12,941 bases of DNA from Gammaproteobacteria bacterium (GCA_003694425.1 RFJX01000166.1:1-12941), one strand, 5' to 3'. Counted from the first letter of the stretch, positions 1 through 10,183 are shown. A program made the numbers and translations. Notes: a model not told the origin generated them from the letters alone.

Positions 1-383
1 CCGGCAACTTCGACGCCGCCGTGAAGGCGATAGAGGCGGTGGACCGCTGTCTGGGAAGGGTGGTCGCGGCGACCCGCTCGGTGGGTGGCGAGCTGCTGAT
101 CACCGCCGACCACGGCAACGCCGAGCAGATGCGGGGCGTCTCCACCAAGAAGGTGATGGGGCAGCCCCACACCGCCCACACCACCAATCCGGTGCCGCTG
201 ATCTACGTCGGGCGCCCCGCCGAGGCCCGGCGTGCCTATGGCTCCCTGATCGACGTGGCCCCCACGATGCTCGACCTGATGGGCCTGGAGATACCCCCGG
301 AGATGACCGGGGAACCGCAGTTCAGGCTCGAGGAGGGGCTGCAGGTCGCTCCGCGGCTGCGGCTCTCCCGCCTGTTGCGGTGA
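1..383 (+). CDS. gpmI: 2,3-bisphosphoglycerate-independent phosphoglycerate mutase, C-terminal part
   Basis: This is the 3' end of a gene that begins before the window; the frame is open from base 3 and stops with TGA at 381-383. The enzyme interconverts 3- and 2-phosphoglycerate in glycolysis and gluconeogenesis in the cytoplasm, using two Mn ions. The visible 126 residues carry two family signatures: ADHGNAEQM, whose Asp-His pair is a metal ligand pair in alkaline-phosphatase-fold mutases, and [15 protein letters not shown], which holds the last metal-binding His. The terminal segment with [18 protein letters not shown] is the usual ending of the family. The last ~20 residues are Arg/Leu-rich and look lineage-specific. 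envC starts 10 nt downstream, so they are probably cotranscribed; gpmI-envC adjacency is common in gammaproteobacteria. The identification is near certain; the only limit is the missing N-terminus. Confidence 0.95.
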   Translation, partial: GNFDAAVKAIEAVDRCLGRVVAATRSVGGELLITADHGNAEQMRGVSTKKVMGQPHTAHTTNPVPLIYVGRPAEARRAYGSLIDVAPTMLDLMGLEIPPEMTGEPQFRLEEGLQVAPRLRLSRLLR

Positions 384-393
384 GGGGCCAGGG

Positions 394-1536
394 GTGAGGA
401 AGAGCGGGAGACGGCTTTCCGGGCTCGCCCTTCTCACCGCACTCTTCACCACGGCCGCGGCCGGGGAGGAACTGCAGCAGGCGACCCGCTCCCTGGAACA
501 GGTCCGCGAAAGCATACGGGCGGTCCGGGAGGAGCTGAAGCGCGAGCAGGGGGAGGTCGGACTCCTCCGGCAGGAGCTGGAGCGGCTCGACGCGGCCATC
601 GACCAGGGCCGCCGCAGGCTGCGGGAGCTGCAGACCCGGATCGGGCAACGGCAGCAGGCGCTCGAGTCGCTGCGGGCCAGGGAGGCGGAGCACCGGCTCC
701 GCCTGCGGGCCTTCCGGCAGGCGCTGGCGGCCCAGCTCCGCGCGGCCTACGCACTCGGCGGGCAGGACACCCTGCGCCTCGTTCTCAACCAGCGTGACCC
801 GGCCGCCCTGGGCCGCAATCTGATCTATCACGAGTATCTGGTGCGCCATCGCACCGAACGCACCCGGGCCCTGCTGGCCGAGCTCGAGGAACTGCAGCAG
901 GTGGAGAGGGCCCTTCAGCTCGAGAGCGAGGACCTGCGCCGGCTCGAGAGCGAGCAGCAGCGACAGCTCGAGGCAATCGACAAGGCCCGTGGGGCCCGCA
1001 AGGCCATCATCGCCCGCCTGGAACAGGGGCTGCAGGACAAGGGGAAGCGCCTGGCACTCCTGCAGCGGGACGAGGAGCGGCTCAATCAGCTCATCGGGCA
1101 ACTGCGTCAAGCCGCCAGGGGCGCCCCGCCAGCACGACCCTTCGGCAAGCTGCGCGGCAGGCTGCCCTGGCCTGCCCGGGGCAAGGTGGTCCGCAGCTTC
1201 GGCAGCCGGCGCAAGGACGGAACACTGCGCTGGCAGGGGATGCTCATCTCCGTGCCGCCGGGGGAACCGGTGCGGGCGGTGGCCGACGGCCGGGTGGTCT
1301 TCGCCGACTGGTTCCGCAACCTGGGCCAGCTCGTGATCATCGACCACGGCGACGGCTACATGAGCCTGTACGGGCACAACCAGGCCCTGTTCACCCGCGC
1401 CGGAGAGCGGGTGAAGGGGGGCGAGGTGATCGCCGAGAGCGGTGATTCCGGGGTCAGCGAGACCCCCGGGCTCTATTTCGAGATCCGCCACAAGGGGCGT
1501 CCGGCCAACCCCGCCCGCTGGCTGGCACGGCGCTGA
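394..1536 (+). CDS. envC: EnvC-type murein hydrolase activator (degenerate LytM/M23 domain)
   Basis: Predicted periplasmic protein of 380 residues that would activate the septal amidases AmiA/AmiB during cell separation. It starts with GTG at 394, preceded by GAGGGG at 382-387. A signal peptide covers about residues 1-24 (Arg/Lys-rich start, hydrophobic LALLTALF, then AAAGEE). Residues ~25-235 are Glu/Arg/Gln-rich heptads typical of the EnvC coiled coil. Residues ~260-378 form an M23/LytM-like domain. Its zinc ligands are mostly missing. The first ligand region reads WQGM (residues 280-283) rather than HxGxD, and the final HxH site reads LYFE (360-363). Only the His of LYGHN (H328) is kept. 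This pattern matches E. coli EnvC, which regulates amidases and has no hydrolase activity. The gene sits between gpmI (10 nt) and ctpA (85 nt). Confidence 0.92.
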   Translation: MRKSGRRLSGLALLTALFTTAAAGEELQQATRSLEQVRESIRAVREELKREQGEVGLLRQELERLDAAIDQGRRRLRELQTRIGQRQQALESLRAREAEHRLRLRAFRQALAAQLRAAYALGGQDTLRLVLNQRDPAALGRNLIYHEYLVRHRTERTRALLAELEELQQVERALQLESEDLRRLESEQQRQLEAIDKARGARKAIIARLEQGLQDKGKRLALLQRDEERLNQLIGQLRQAARGAPPARPFGKLRGRLPWPARGKVVRSFGSRRKDGTLRWQGMLISVPPGEPVRAVADGRVVFADWFRNLGQLVIIDHGDGYMSLYGHNQALFTRAGERVKGGEVIAESGDSGVSETPGLYFEIRHKGRPANPARWLARR

Positions 1537-1621
1537 ACCGCCGGCCGCCAGCTTGTTTCCGGCGGCGTCGCGGCGGTATCCTTCGAACCCGTCCCGAACT
1601 CCCGAAGGAGAGCCCGTCCCC

Positions 1622-2934
<1,313 letters not shown>

Positions 2935-2938
<4 letters not shown>

Positions 2939-3756
2939 GCCGGCTCCTCTGCCTGGCCCTGGCGCTGCTGGCCGGCACACAACCGGCCACCGGTGACCCG
3001 GTAGCGACACAGGGGCCGGTCGTGGCCCTGCTGATCGACGACATGGGCTATCGCCTGGAGGAGGGGGAGGCGGCCCTGGGACTCCCGGGACCGCTCGCCT
3101 ACTCCTTCCTTCCCTACACCCCGCATGCCAGGGCCCTGGCAGAGCAGGCCCGCGCCCTCGGCAGGGAGATCCTGCTGCACCTGCCCATGGAGGCGGAACG
3201 GGACAACCACCTGCTCGGCCCCGGGGCCCTCCTCGGCAGCATGGACAGGGCCCGGATCGAACAGACCCTGGAGGCGGACCTGGCGGCGCTGCCACCGGTG
3301 ATCGGGGTCAACAACCACATGGGCAGCCGCCTCACCCGGGAGCCGATGCCGATGCACTGGCTGATGGAGGGGCTGCGCCGCCACGGCGGGCTGATCTTCA
3401 TCGACAGCCGGACCACCGCGGCGACCGTGGCCGCAACGGTCGCGCGCCAGTACGGACTGGCGCAACTCTCCCGCGACGTGTTCCTCGACAACCGGGACGA
3501 CCCGGCCGCGATCCGGGAGCAGTTCCGGCGCTGGCTGCGCCGGGCCTGGCTGCATGGCCACTCCCTGGCCATCGCCCATCCGCGGCCCGCCACCCTGGCC
3601 GTGCTGGCCCTGGAACTGCCCCGCCTGCGGCAACACGGGGTAAGGCTGGTCAGCCTCGAGGAATTCTATCGCTACAAGAGCAGGAGGCAGACATGGCAAA
3701 GCGCGTCCTCGTCCCCCTGGCCGAAGGCTGTGAAGAGCTCGAGGCCGTTACCGTAA
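2935..3756 (+). CDS. yibQ: divergent polysaccharide deacetylase family protein (YibQ type)
   Basis: A 273-residue protein of the divergent polysaccharide deacetylase family (PF04748, E. coli YibQ), expected in the periplasm and probably linked to cell-wall carbohydrate. The enzymatic activity of this family is not established as far as I know. It starts with GTG 2935 inside the ctpA stop. A short signal peptide is visible (SRLLCLALALLAG, residues 2-14). Family motifs: LLIDDMGY (32-39), FLPYTP (58-63), LLHLPMEA (80-87), GVNNHMGS (124-131), FIDSRTT (155-161) and AIAHPRP (212-218). These conserved Asp and His residues are those of the NodB-like fold. It sits beside envC and ctpA, as in many gammaproteobacteria. 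The final 21 codons overlap yajL by 64 nt in another frame. The tail after about residue 247 lies beyond the usual domain and looks like read-through, so a sequence error or recent stop loss is possible. Confidence 0.88.
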
Positions 3757-4241
3757 TCGACCTGCTGCGCCGGGCCGGCATCGAGGTGGTGACCGCCGGC
3801 CTGACGGCGGGGCCCGTGAAGGCGAGTCGCGGAGTGGTGCTCGTCCCCGACACCACGCTCGACGAGGCCCTCCGGCAGGAGTGGGACATGGTGGTGCTGC
3901 CCGGCGGCCTGCCGGGCGCAGACCATCTCAACGAAGATCCCCGCATCGCCGAACTGCTCAGGCGCATGGCCGATTCCGGACGCTTCACCGGCGCCATCTG
4001 CGCGGCACCGAAGGTCCTCGCCGACAAGGGGCTGCTGAAGGGACATCGGGCCACCTGTTATCCGGGGATACTGGAGTCGACGGCGGAAACGGAGATCACC
4101 GACGCCCCGGTGGAGTGTGACGGCAGGATCATCACCGGACGCGGCCCGGGCACCGCGATGGACTTCGCCCTCGCCCTCATCGAGTCCCTTCTGGGGCGGC
4201 AGAAACGGGATGAGGTCGAGCGTCAGCTGGTGCGTCCCTGA
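3693..4241 (+). CDS. yajL: DJ-1/YajL family protein
   Basis: A 182-residue cytoplasmic protein of the DJ-1/PfpI superfamily, closest in pattern to E. coli YajL. YajL is reported to protect proteins in oxidative or carbonyl stress; a deglycase activity is disputed. ATG 3693 has a strong ribosome-binding site, AGGAGG at 3682-3687, lying within the upstream yibQ frame. Key residues are present: EGCEELE at 11-17 (Glu17 aligns with DJ-1 Glu18), the nucleophile elbow AICAAP with Cys103 (DJ-1 Cys106), and RGPGTAMDFAL at 140-150. The position of DJ-1 His126 is Tyr113 in ATCYPG, resembling YajL's ATCFP. Full family length. The stop is 8 nt before an inverted-repeat element, and aroE is convergent beyond that. 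Confidence 0.93.
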   Translation: MAKRVLVPLAEGCEELEAVTVIDLLRRAGIEVVTAGLTAGPVKASRGVVLVPDTTLDEALRQEWDMVVLPGGLPGADHLNEDPRIAELLRRMADSGRFTGAICAAPKVLADKGLLKGHRATCYPGILESTAETEITDAPVECDGRIITGRGPGTAMDFALALIESLLGRQKRDEVERQLVRP

Positions 4242-4249
4242 TCGTTATT

Positions 4250-4464
4250 CACCACAGAGACGCAGAGGGCGCAGAGAAATACGGAACACGATTGGAATGG
4301 GCTGACATGGCCGTGTCAGGCATCCCCCTTTCACTCATTGCCGGGGACTTCTGCTGGAGGTGAAAGATTCGAGCCCATTCCTCGAAGCCGGCAGATTATC
4401 CAGGCCATCCTGCCCGAACGAGGAAACACCCAAAAAGCTCTGCGTACTCCGCGCCTCTGTGGTG
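4250..4464. repeat. inverted-repeat-bounded non-coding element (MITE/REP-like)
   Basis: A 215-bp segment bounded by imperfect inverted repeats. The left arm is 4250-4276, beginning CACCACAGAG. The right arm is 4438-4464, beginning with the same ten bases on the minus strand. By hand alignment 23 of 27 positions match. Each arm is itself made of repeated (C)GCAGAG-like words. Inside lie a second perfect inverted repeat, GGAATGGGCT (4294-4303) with its complement at 4372-4381, a hairpin CTGACA/TGTCAG (4302-4307/4314-4319), and TTCGAG/CTCGAA (4368-4373/4381-4386). No credible reading frame is inside, and there is no transposase. It starts 8 nt after the yajL stop and ends 4 nt before the aroE stop, so it fills the convergent gap. 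I have seen CACAGAG-type repeats in environmental bacterial genomes but cannot name this family. It could be a miniature element, a dispersed palindromic repeat or a bidirectional transcription barrier. Confidence 0.7.
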
Positions 4465-4468
4465 ATGA

Positions 4469-5293
4469 TCAGCCCCCCATCTCCCGGCGCAGGAGGGCGA
4501 TGACGGGCGCGGTATCAGGGCGCACCCCACGCCAGATGCAGAAGGACTCGGCGGCCTGCTCCACCAGCATGCCCAGGCCGTCGGAGGTCGCTGCGCCCCA
4601 CTGCGCCGCCCAGGCGAGGAAGGGGGTGGGCCGGGCGGCATACATCAGGTCGTAGCAGCGGGCGCCCTCGGCCAGCAGGCCTTCGGGCAGCGGAGGGAGC
4701 TCCCCTCCCAGGCTGGCCGAGGTGCCGTTGATGACCAGGTCGAAGCGCCGGCCGGCCAGTGCCTCGAAGCCGCAGGCATCGACCGGGCCGCAGGCGGCGA
4801 ATTCCCCGGCCAGCTCCCGTGCCCGGCGCACGGTGCGGTTGGCGATCACCACCAGCTCCGGTCCCTGCTCCAGCAGCGGTCCGAGGATCCCGCGCACGGC
4901 GCCGCCGGCGCCCAGGATCAGCAGCCGCATGCCGCCCACCTCCCAGCCCAGGTTCTGGCGCAGATCGCGCAGGAGGCCGATCCCGTCGGTGTTGTCGGCG
5001 TGGATCCCGTCCCGGAACCAGAGGGTGTTTGCCGCCCGCGCCTGCAACACCCGGCCGGTGGGGTGGTCGGCGAGCCTGAAGGCCTCCTCCTTCAGCGGTA
5101 CGGTGATGTTGCACCCCCTGCCCCCCTCCGCGCGGAAGGCCCTGAGTGCGCCCGCCAGCTGACCGGCAGGTACCCGCCTGGCCTCGTACCGGATGGCCTG
5201 TCCGGTCTGCGCGGCGAAGAGGGTATGGATGCGGGGTGACTTGCTGTGCGCGACGGGGTCCCCCATCACGCAGTAGAGATCGGCCTCCGGCAA
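4469..5293 (-). CDS. aroE: shikimate dehydrogenase (NADP+)
   Basis: A 274-residue cytoplasmic enzyme reducing 3-dehydroshikimate to shikimate with NADPH in the aromatic amino-acid pathway; the length is typical. Motifs: YCVMGDPVAHSKSP (7-20, substrate-binding Ser residues), NITVPLKE with catalytic Lys68, ADNTDGIG with catalytic Asp103, the glycine-rich GAGGAVRG (128-135), NRTVRRA (152-158, the NADPH-selecting Asn-Arg-Thr type), NGTSASL, and DGLGMLVEQAAESF near the end. The start is TTG at 5293. No ATG or GTG occurs upstream before an in-frame stop, and the next Met (residue 10) would cut off the first beta strand. No strong ribosome-binding site is visible. The TTG lies 7 nt after the stop of the upstream cNMP/rhodanese gene, so translational coupling is likely. 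Confidence 0.95.
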   Translation of the reverse strand: MPEADLYCVMGDPVAHSKSPRIHTLFAAQTGQAIRYEARRVPAGQLAGALRAFRAEGGRGCNITVPLKEEAFRLADHPTGRVLQARAANTLWFRDGIHADNTDGIGLLRDLRQNLGWEVGGMRLLILGAGGAVRGILGPLLEQGPELVVIANRTVRRARELAGEFAACGPVDACGFEALAGRRFDLVINGTSASLGGELPPLPEGLLAEGARCYDLMYAARPTPFLAWAAQWGAATSDGLGMLVEQAAESFCIWRGVRPDTAPVIALLRREMGG

Positions 5294-5300
5294 GGGTGGC

Positions 5301-6368
5301 TCAGGCGGCCTTGCTGCGCGCCATCAGTCCCCCCTTGAGGACGCTGACGTTGAACCCCCGCTCGCTGAGCAGGAAGGCGGCCGCCGAGCTGCGCCGGCCG
5401 GTATCGCAGTAGACGATGTAGGTCTTGGCGGGGTCCAGGGTGTCGGCCTTCATCCGCAGCATGAACAGGGGGATGTTGATGCTGCCGGGCAGACCGTCGT
5501 TCTGGTGCTCGCTCTCCAGGCGCACGTCCAGCCACACGGCCTTGCCCTCGTTCACCATCTTCTCGGCCTGCTCGAAATCGACCCAGCTGAGCATCGGTTC
5601 CTTGAGCAGCTCGTTGAAGTCCTCCTTGGACAGCCGCATCAGGGTGCCGTCGGTGATCATGGTGACATTGGCGTTGCGCTTGGCCTCGGAGAGCAGGGCC
5701 TCCTCACCGAAGGCGTCTCCGGCGTGCAGGGTCGCCAGGGGCAGTTCGGCCCCGGTCTTGGAGGTGCGGGTCACCTTGGCCTTGCCCTGGGTGATGATGT
5801 AGTAGTAGTCCCCCTCGTCGCCCTGGCGAATGATGGTCTCGCCCGCCTTCACCGGAACCTCCTGCATGCGCATGAACATCGCCTGGATGTTCGCCGGGGG
5901 GATCTGCATGAAGGCCTGCGACTGCAGGATCCGGGTCATCCAGTCCACCTCTTCACCGCCGGAGGGCTCCTCGGACAAGGTGATTTCGTTCACCTCGATA
6001 CCGGAGAGCTGATCCCAGGTGAGCAGGATGTCGAGCAGGTCGCTGTCGAAGCGGGTGATGATGCAGCGGGTCTTTGCCGTGGCCGTATGCTTGCGGGGCT
6101 GCAGGTTCCCGAGTGGATGGCGGGCGGCGTCGGTGCCTCCCACGACCCGGGTGACGGTACCGTCGGCGGCCTTTAGCTCCACCTCGCCTTCCAGGAGATA
6201 GACGGTCTTGCGGTCGGTATCCCCGATCCTGAAGATCACCTGCCCGGCCGGGATCTCCTCTTCCCTGGCCTTCTCCGCAAGCTCCTGGAAATTCTCCGCA
6301 TTCAGCGCGCTGGGGGGGACCAGCTGCTTGAGAATGTCTTTGTCGACGGGGTCACCGCTAGACATCAT
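5301..6368 (-). CDS. two cyclic-nucleotide-binding-like domains fused to a rhodanese domain
   Basis: A 355-residue predicted cytoplasmic protein with no signal peptide, membrane segment or helix-turn-helix seen. Residues ~15-125 form a degenerate cNMP-binding (Crp-like) barrel. Its phosphate-binding cassette is not recognisable (LGNLQPRKHTATA replaces FGE...RxA). Residues ~150-262 form a clear second cNMP domain: GETIIRQGDEGDYYYIITQG, then GDAFGEEALLSEAKRNANV with Glu222 and Arg231 kept, but Asn232 where CAP has Ser. Residues ~263-350 are a rhodanese domain: VWLDVRLESEHQNDGLPGSINIP, then the active loop CDTGRRS with Cys321 and Arg326, an intact C-x4-R. It may be a ligand-gated sulfurtransferase, but ligand and acceptor are unknown. 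Two start codons lie in tandem (6368, 6365) behind a GAGG; the second has the better spacing (7 nt). aroE follows 7 nt downstream. Confidence 0.85.
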   Translation of the reverse strand: MMSSGDPVDKDILKQLVPPSALNAENFQELAEKAREEEIPAGQVIFRIGDTDRKTVYLLEGEVELKAADGTVTRVVGGTDAARHPLGNLQPRKHTATAKTRCIITRFDSDLLDILLTWDQLSGIEVNEITLSEEPSGGEEVDWMTRILQSQAFMQIPPANIQAMFMRMQEVPVKAGETIIRQGDEGDYYYIITQGKAKVTRTSKTGAELPLATLHAGDAFGEEALLSEAKRNANVTMITDGTLMRLSKEDFNELLKEPMLSWVDFEQAEKMVNEGKAVWLDVRLESEHQNDGLPGSINIPLFMLRMKADTLDPAKTYIVYCDTGRRSSAAAFLLSERGFNVSVLKGGLMARSKAA

Positions 6369-6457
6369 CCGACCTCGGCATCTGCCCTGACTGTAACGAT
6401 GGGAGATTCTATCCTAGCTGGGATCCATTGTACCAGAACAGGGACCGGGCCAATGGT

Positions 6458-7750
6458 TCAGAAGATGTAGCCACGCTCCTCGTGCTCGACCACGTCCAGC
6501 CCCTCGGTCTCCTCGTCGGGGCTGACCCGCAGGCCGAAGGTGGCGTCCAGCAGGCGGAGGATCAGAAAGGTGGCCAGGGCGCACCAGATTATCGTGGCGA
6601 CCAGGGCGATGACCTGGATCTGTAACTGGCCGGCCAGGTCCATCCCCTGTGCATAACCGGCCCCGCCCAGCACGGGTGAGGCGAATATGGCAGTGAGGAT
6701 GCTGCCGACGATCCCTCCCACTCCGTGGACCGGGAAGACATCCAGGGAGTCGTCGATCTTCAACACCCGCTTGAGGTACTGGGTGGCGCTGAAGCAGACC
6801 AGACCGGCAAGGACCCCGATGGCGAGTGCCCCCGCGGGGCCCACATGGCCTGCCGCCGGGGTGATGGTGCCCAGCCCCGCGATCAGTCCGGTCACCGTGC
6901 CCAGGACGCTGGGCTTGCCGAAACGCAGCCACTCGATCGTCATCCAGGTGAAGGCACCGGCCGAGGCGGCGATATGGGTCGCCAGGATGGCCATGCCGGC
7001 GCTACCGTCCGCGCTCAGCGCACTGCCCCCGTTGAAACCGAACCAGCCGACCCACAGCAGCCCGGCACCGGTTACGGTGGCGGTCAGATTGTGCGGTGGC
7101 ATGGCCGTGGCCGGGAAGCCGCGGCGTCTTCCCAGCACCAGGGCGGCGACCAGCGCCGCCACCCCCGCCGTGGTATGGACCACGATGCCTCCGGCGAAAT
7201 CCATCACGTTGCGCTCGGCCAGCCAGCCGCCGCCCCAGACCCAGTGACATACGGGGAAATAGACCAGCAGGGACCACAACAAGGCGAAGCCGAGCACCGA
7301 GACGAAACGGATACGCTCGGCGAAGCCGCCGATTACCAGCGCCGGGGTGATGATGGCGAAGGTCATCTGGAACATGAGGTAGACCGACTCCGGGATCCCT
7401 CCTGCCAGGCTCGCGGCCGTTATGCCGGACAGAAACCACTTGCCGGCGCCGATCAGGGGATTGGCGGTACCGCCATCGCCGAAGGAAAGGCCGTATCCGG
7501 CCACCACCCAGAGGATGGAGGCCAGACAGGCGATGGCGAAACACTGCATCAGGATGGAGAGGACATTCTTGGCCCGGACCAGGCCACCGTAAAACAGTGC
7601 CAGCCCGGGCAGGGTCATCATCAGCACCAGGGCCGTGGAGGTGAGGATCCAGGCGGTGCTCGCGCCGTCGGTGACCCCGTCGGCGGCCATTGCCGGGAGC
7701 GGGCAGAGCAGGAGCAGCCCTGTCGGCAGGGCTTTGTCAATCCGGTTCAT
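6458..7750 (-). CDS. amtB: ammonium transporter, copy A
   Basis: A 430-residue inner-membrane ammonium channel of the Amt/MEP/Rh family, partner of the adjacent PII protein. The N-terminus is signal-like (LLLLCPLPAMA, 13-23), as in Proteobacteria whose AmtB precursors are cleaved; eleven transmembrane segments follow in the usual pattern. Functional residues seen: the Phe gate MFQMTF (F127, F131), W172 in HWVWGGG, D184 in DFAGG, pore His192 (VVHTTAG) and His342 (VHGVGG), and W236/S243 in GWFGFNGGS. The C-terminal tail GLRVSPDEETEGLDVVEHEERGY is the PII-interacting type. ATG 7750 has AGGA 7 nt upstream, and glnK-A ends 17 nt upstream, so the two form an operon. No intrinsic terminator is visible before the next gene. 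Confidence 0.96.
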   Translation of the reverse strand: MNRIDKALPTGLLLLCPLPAMAADGVTDGASTAWILTSTALVLMMTLPGLALFYGGLVRAKNVLSILMQCFAIACLASILWVVAGYGLSFGDGGTANPLIGAGKWFLSGITAASLAGGIPESVYLMFQMTFAIITPALVIGGFAERIRFVSVLGFALLWSLLVYFPVCHWVWGGGWLAERNVMDFAGGIVVHTTAGVAALVAALVLGRRRGFPATAMPPHNLTATVTGAGLLWVGWFGFNGGSALSADGSAGMAILATHIAASAGAFTWMTIEWLRFGKPSVLGTVTGLIAGLGTITPAAGHVGPAGALAIGVLAGLVCFSATQYLKRVLKIDDSLDVFPVHGVGGIVGSILTAIFASPVLGGAGYAQGMDLAGQLQIQVIALVATIIWCALATFLILRLLDATFGLRVSPDEETEGLDVVEHEERGYIF

Positions 7751-7767
7751 GTTCTGGTCCTGAAAGA

Positions 7768-8412
<645 letters not shown>

Positions 8413-9732
8413 TCAGAGGTTGTAGCCGCTCTCGTCGTGCAGTACCAGGTCGAGGCCTTCGGTCTCCTCCTCTTCGCTGACCCGCAGACCGACAATCAGG
8501 TCCACCACCTTGAGAATGATGAAGGTGAGGATCAGATCGTAGGCGATGGTGGCGACCACGCCCATGACCTGTACTCCGAGCTGTGAGGCCATGCTCACGC
8601 CCTCGGCCAGGCCGGCGCCGCCAAGGGAGGCATCGACGAAGACACCCGTCAGGATGGCGCCGATGATGCCGCCGATCCCGTGCACGCCGAAGGCATCCAG
8701 GGAATCGTCGTAGCCCATGGCCCGCTTCACCCGCACGGCGAAGAGGTAACAGCCTGCGCCGGAAGCAATGCCGATGGCCAGGGCCCCCATCGGGCCGACG
8801 AAGCCGGAGGCGGGGGTGATGGCCACCAGGCCGGCGACCGCGCCGGAGGCGATGCCCAGTGCGCTGGGCTTGCCGTGGGCGAACCACTCGATGAACATCC
8901 AGGTCAGCGCCGCCGCCGCGGTGGCGATCTGGGTCACCGCCAGGGCCATGCCGGCTGTTCCGTCCGCCGCCAGCTCGCTGCCGGCGTTGAAGCCGAACCA
9001 CCCGACCCACAGCATGCCGGCACCGACCAGCGTCAGTACCAGGGAGTGCGGCCGCATGGCGACATTGGGATAGCCCTTGCGCGGACCGATCACGAGGGCG
9101 GCCACCAGACCGGCGATGCCGGCGTTGATATGCACCACGGTGCCGCCGGCGAAATCCAGCGCACCCTTCTCTCCGAGCCAGCCGCCGCCCCAGACCCAGT
9201 GACAGACCGGGGCATAGACCAGCAGGCCCCACAGGGTCATGAACCAGAGCATGGCGGAGAACTTCATCCGCTCGGCGAAGGCACCGACGATCAGCGCCGG
9301 TGTGATGATGAAGAAGGTGAGCTGGAACATGGAGAAGACCGTCTCCGGGATGGTCCCGCTCAGCGAATCGGCGGTGACGCCGCTCATGAACATCTTGCTC
9401 AGGTCCCCCACCCATGCTCCTCCCTCGCCGAAGGCCAGGCTGTAACCGACGATCACCCACAGGATGGTCATCAAGGCGGTGATGGCGAAACACTGCATCA
9501 TCACCGACAGGGCGTTCTTGGCCCGCACCATGCCGGCATAGAACAGCGACAGTCCCGGGATGGTCATGAACAGGACCAGGGCCGTGGCCGTGATCATCCA
9601 GGCGGTATCCCCGGAATCCAGACCCTCGCCTGCCAGGGCCACTCCCGGCAGGAGGGCCAGTCCGGCGAGGGCCGCGGCACCCCCACCCCACCTGCAGATA
9701 CTGCTGTGTGTGAATGTCTTGCTCGTCTGCAT
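8413..9732 (-). CDS. amtB: ammonium transporter, copy B
   Basis: A 439-residue inner-membrane ammonium channel. I place the start at ATG 9732, which has GAGGAG (9741-9746) 8 nt upstream. GTG 9741 and ATG 9738 are in frame but overlap or crowd that site, adding only two or three residues. A signal-like N-terminus (residues ~15-35, ending ALAGEGL) precedes eleven predicted membrane segments. Functional residues: F136 and F140 (MFQLTF), W181 (HWVWGGG), D193 (DFAGG), pore His201 (VVHINAG) and His351 (GVHGIGG), and S252 (GWFGFNAGS). The tail GLRVSEEEETEGLDLVLHDESGYNL matches the PII-contact type. It follows glnK-B by 28 nt and ends at a strong terminator. Its pore motifs are closer to E. coli AmtB (VVHINA, FNAGS) than those of copy A. 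Confidence 0.96.
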   Translation of the reverse strand: MQTSKTFTHSSICRWGGGAAALAGLALLPGVALAGEGLDSGDTAWMITATALVLFMTIPGLSLFYAGMVRAKNALSVMMQCFAITALMTILWVIVGYSLAFGEGGAWVGDLSKMFMSGVTADSLSGTIPETVFSMFQLTFFIITPALIVGAFAERMKFSAMLWFMTLWGLLVYAPVCHWVWGGGWLGEKGALDFAGGTVVHINAGIAGLVAALVIGPRKGYPNVAMRPHSLVLTLVGAGMLWVGWFGFNAGSELAADGTAGMALAVTQIATAAAALTWMFIEWFAHGKPSALGIASGAVAGLVAITPASGFVGPMGALAIGIASGAGCYLFAVRVKRAMGYDDSLDAFGVHGIGGIIGAILTGVFVDASLGGAGLAEGVSMASQLGVQVMGVVATIAYDLILTFIILKVVDLIVGLRVSEEEETEGLDLVLHDESGYNL

Positions 9733-9760
9733 CTTCATCACTCCTCAAAGGGTGGTTGCC

Positions 9761-10183
<423 letters not shown>

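Noticed and set aside
1538..1565. Hairpin after envC as a terminator
   Set aside because: CCGCCGG/CCGGCGG is a perfect 7-bp stem, but its loop is 14 nt and no T-run follows; ctpA is 85 nt downstream, so read-through is more likely.
6427..6453. Promoter for the cNMP/rhodanese gene on the minus strand
   Set aside because: TACAAT (6427-6432) is a fair -10, but the candidate -35 TTGGCC is only 15 bp away; too weak to annotate.
6425..6456. CCATTG/CAATGG dyad after amtB-A as a terminator
   Set aside because: Only 6 bp with a 20-nt loop and no T-run.
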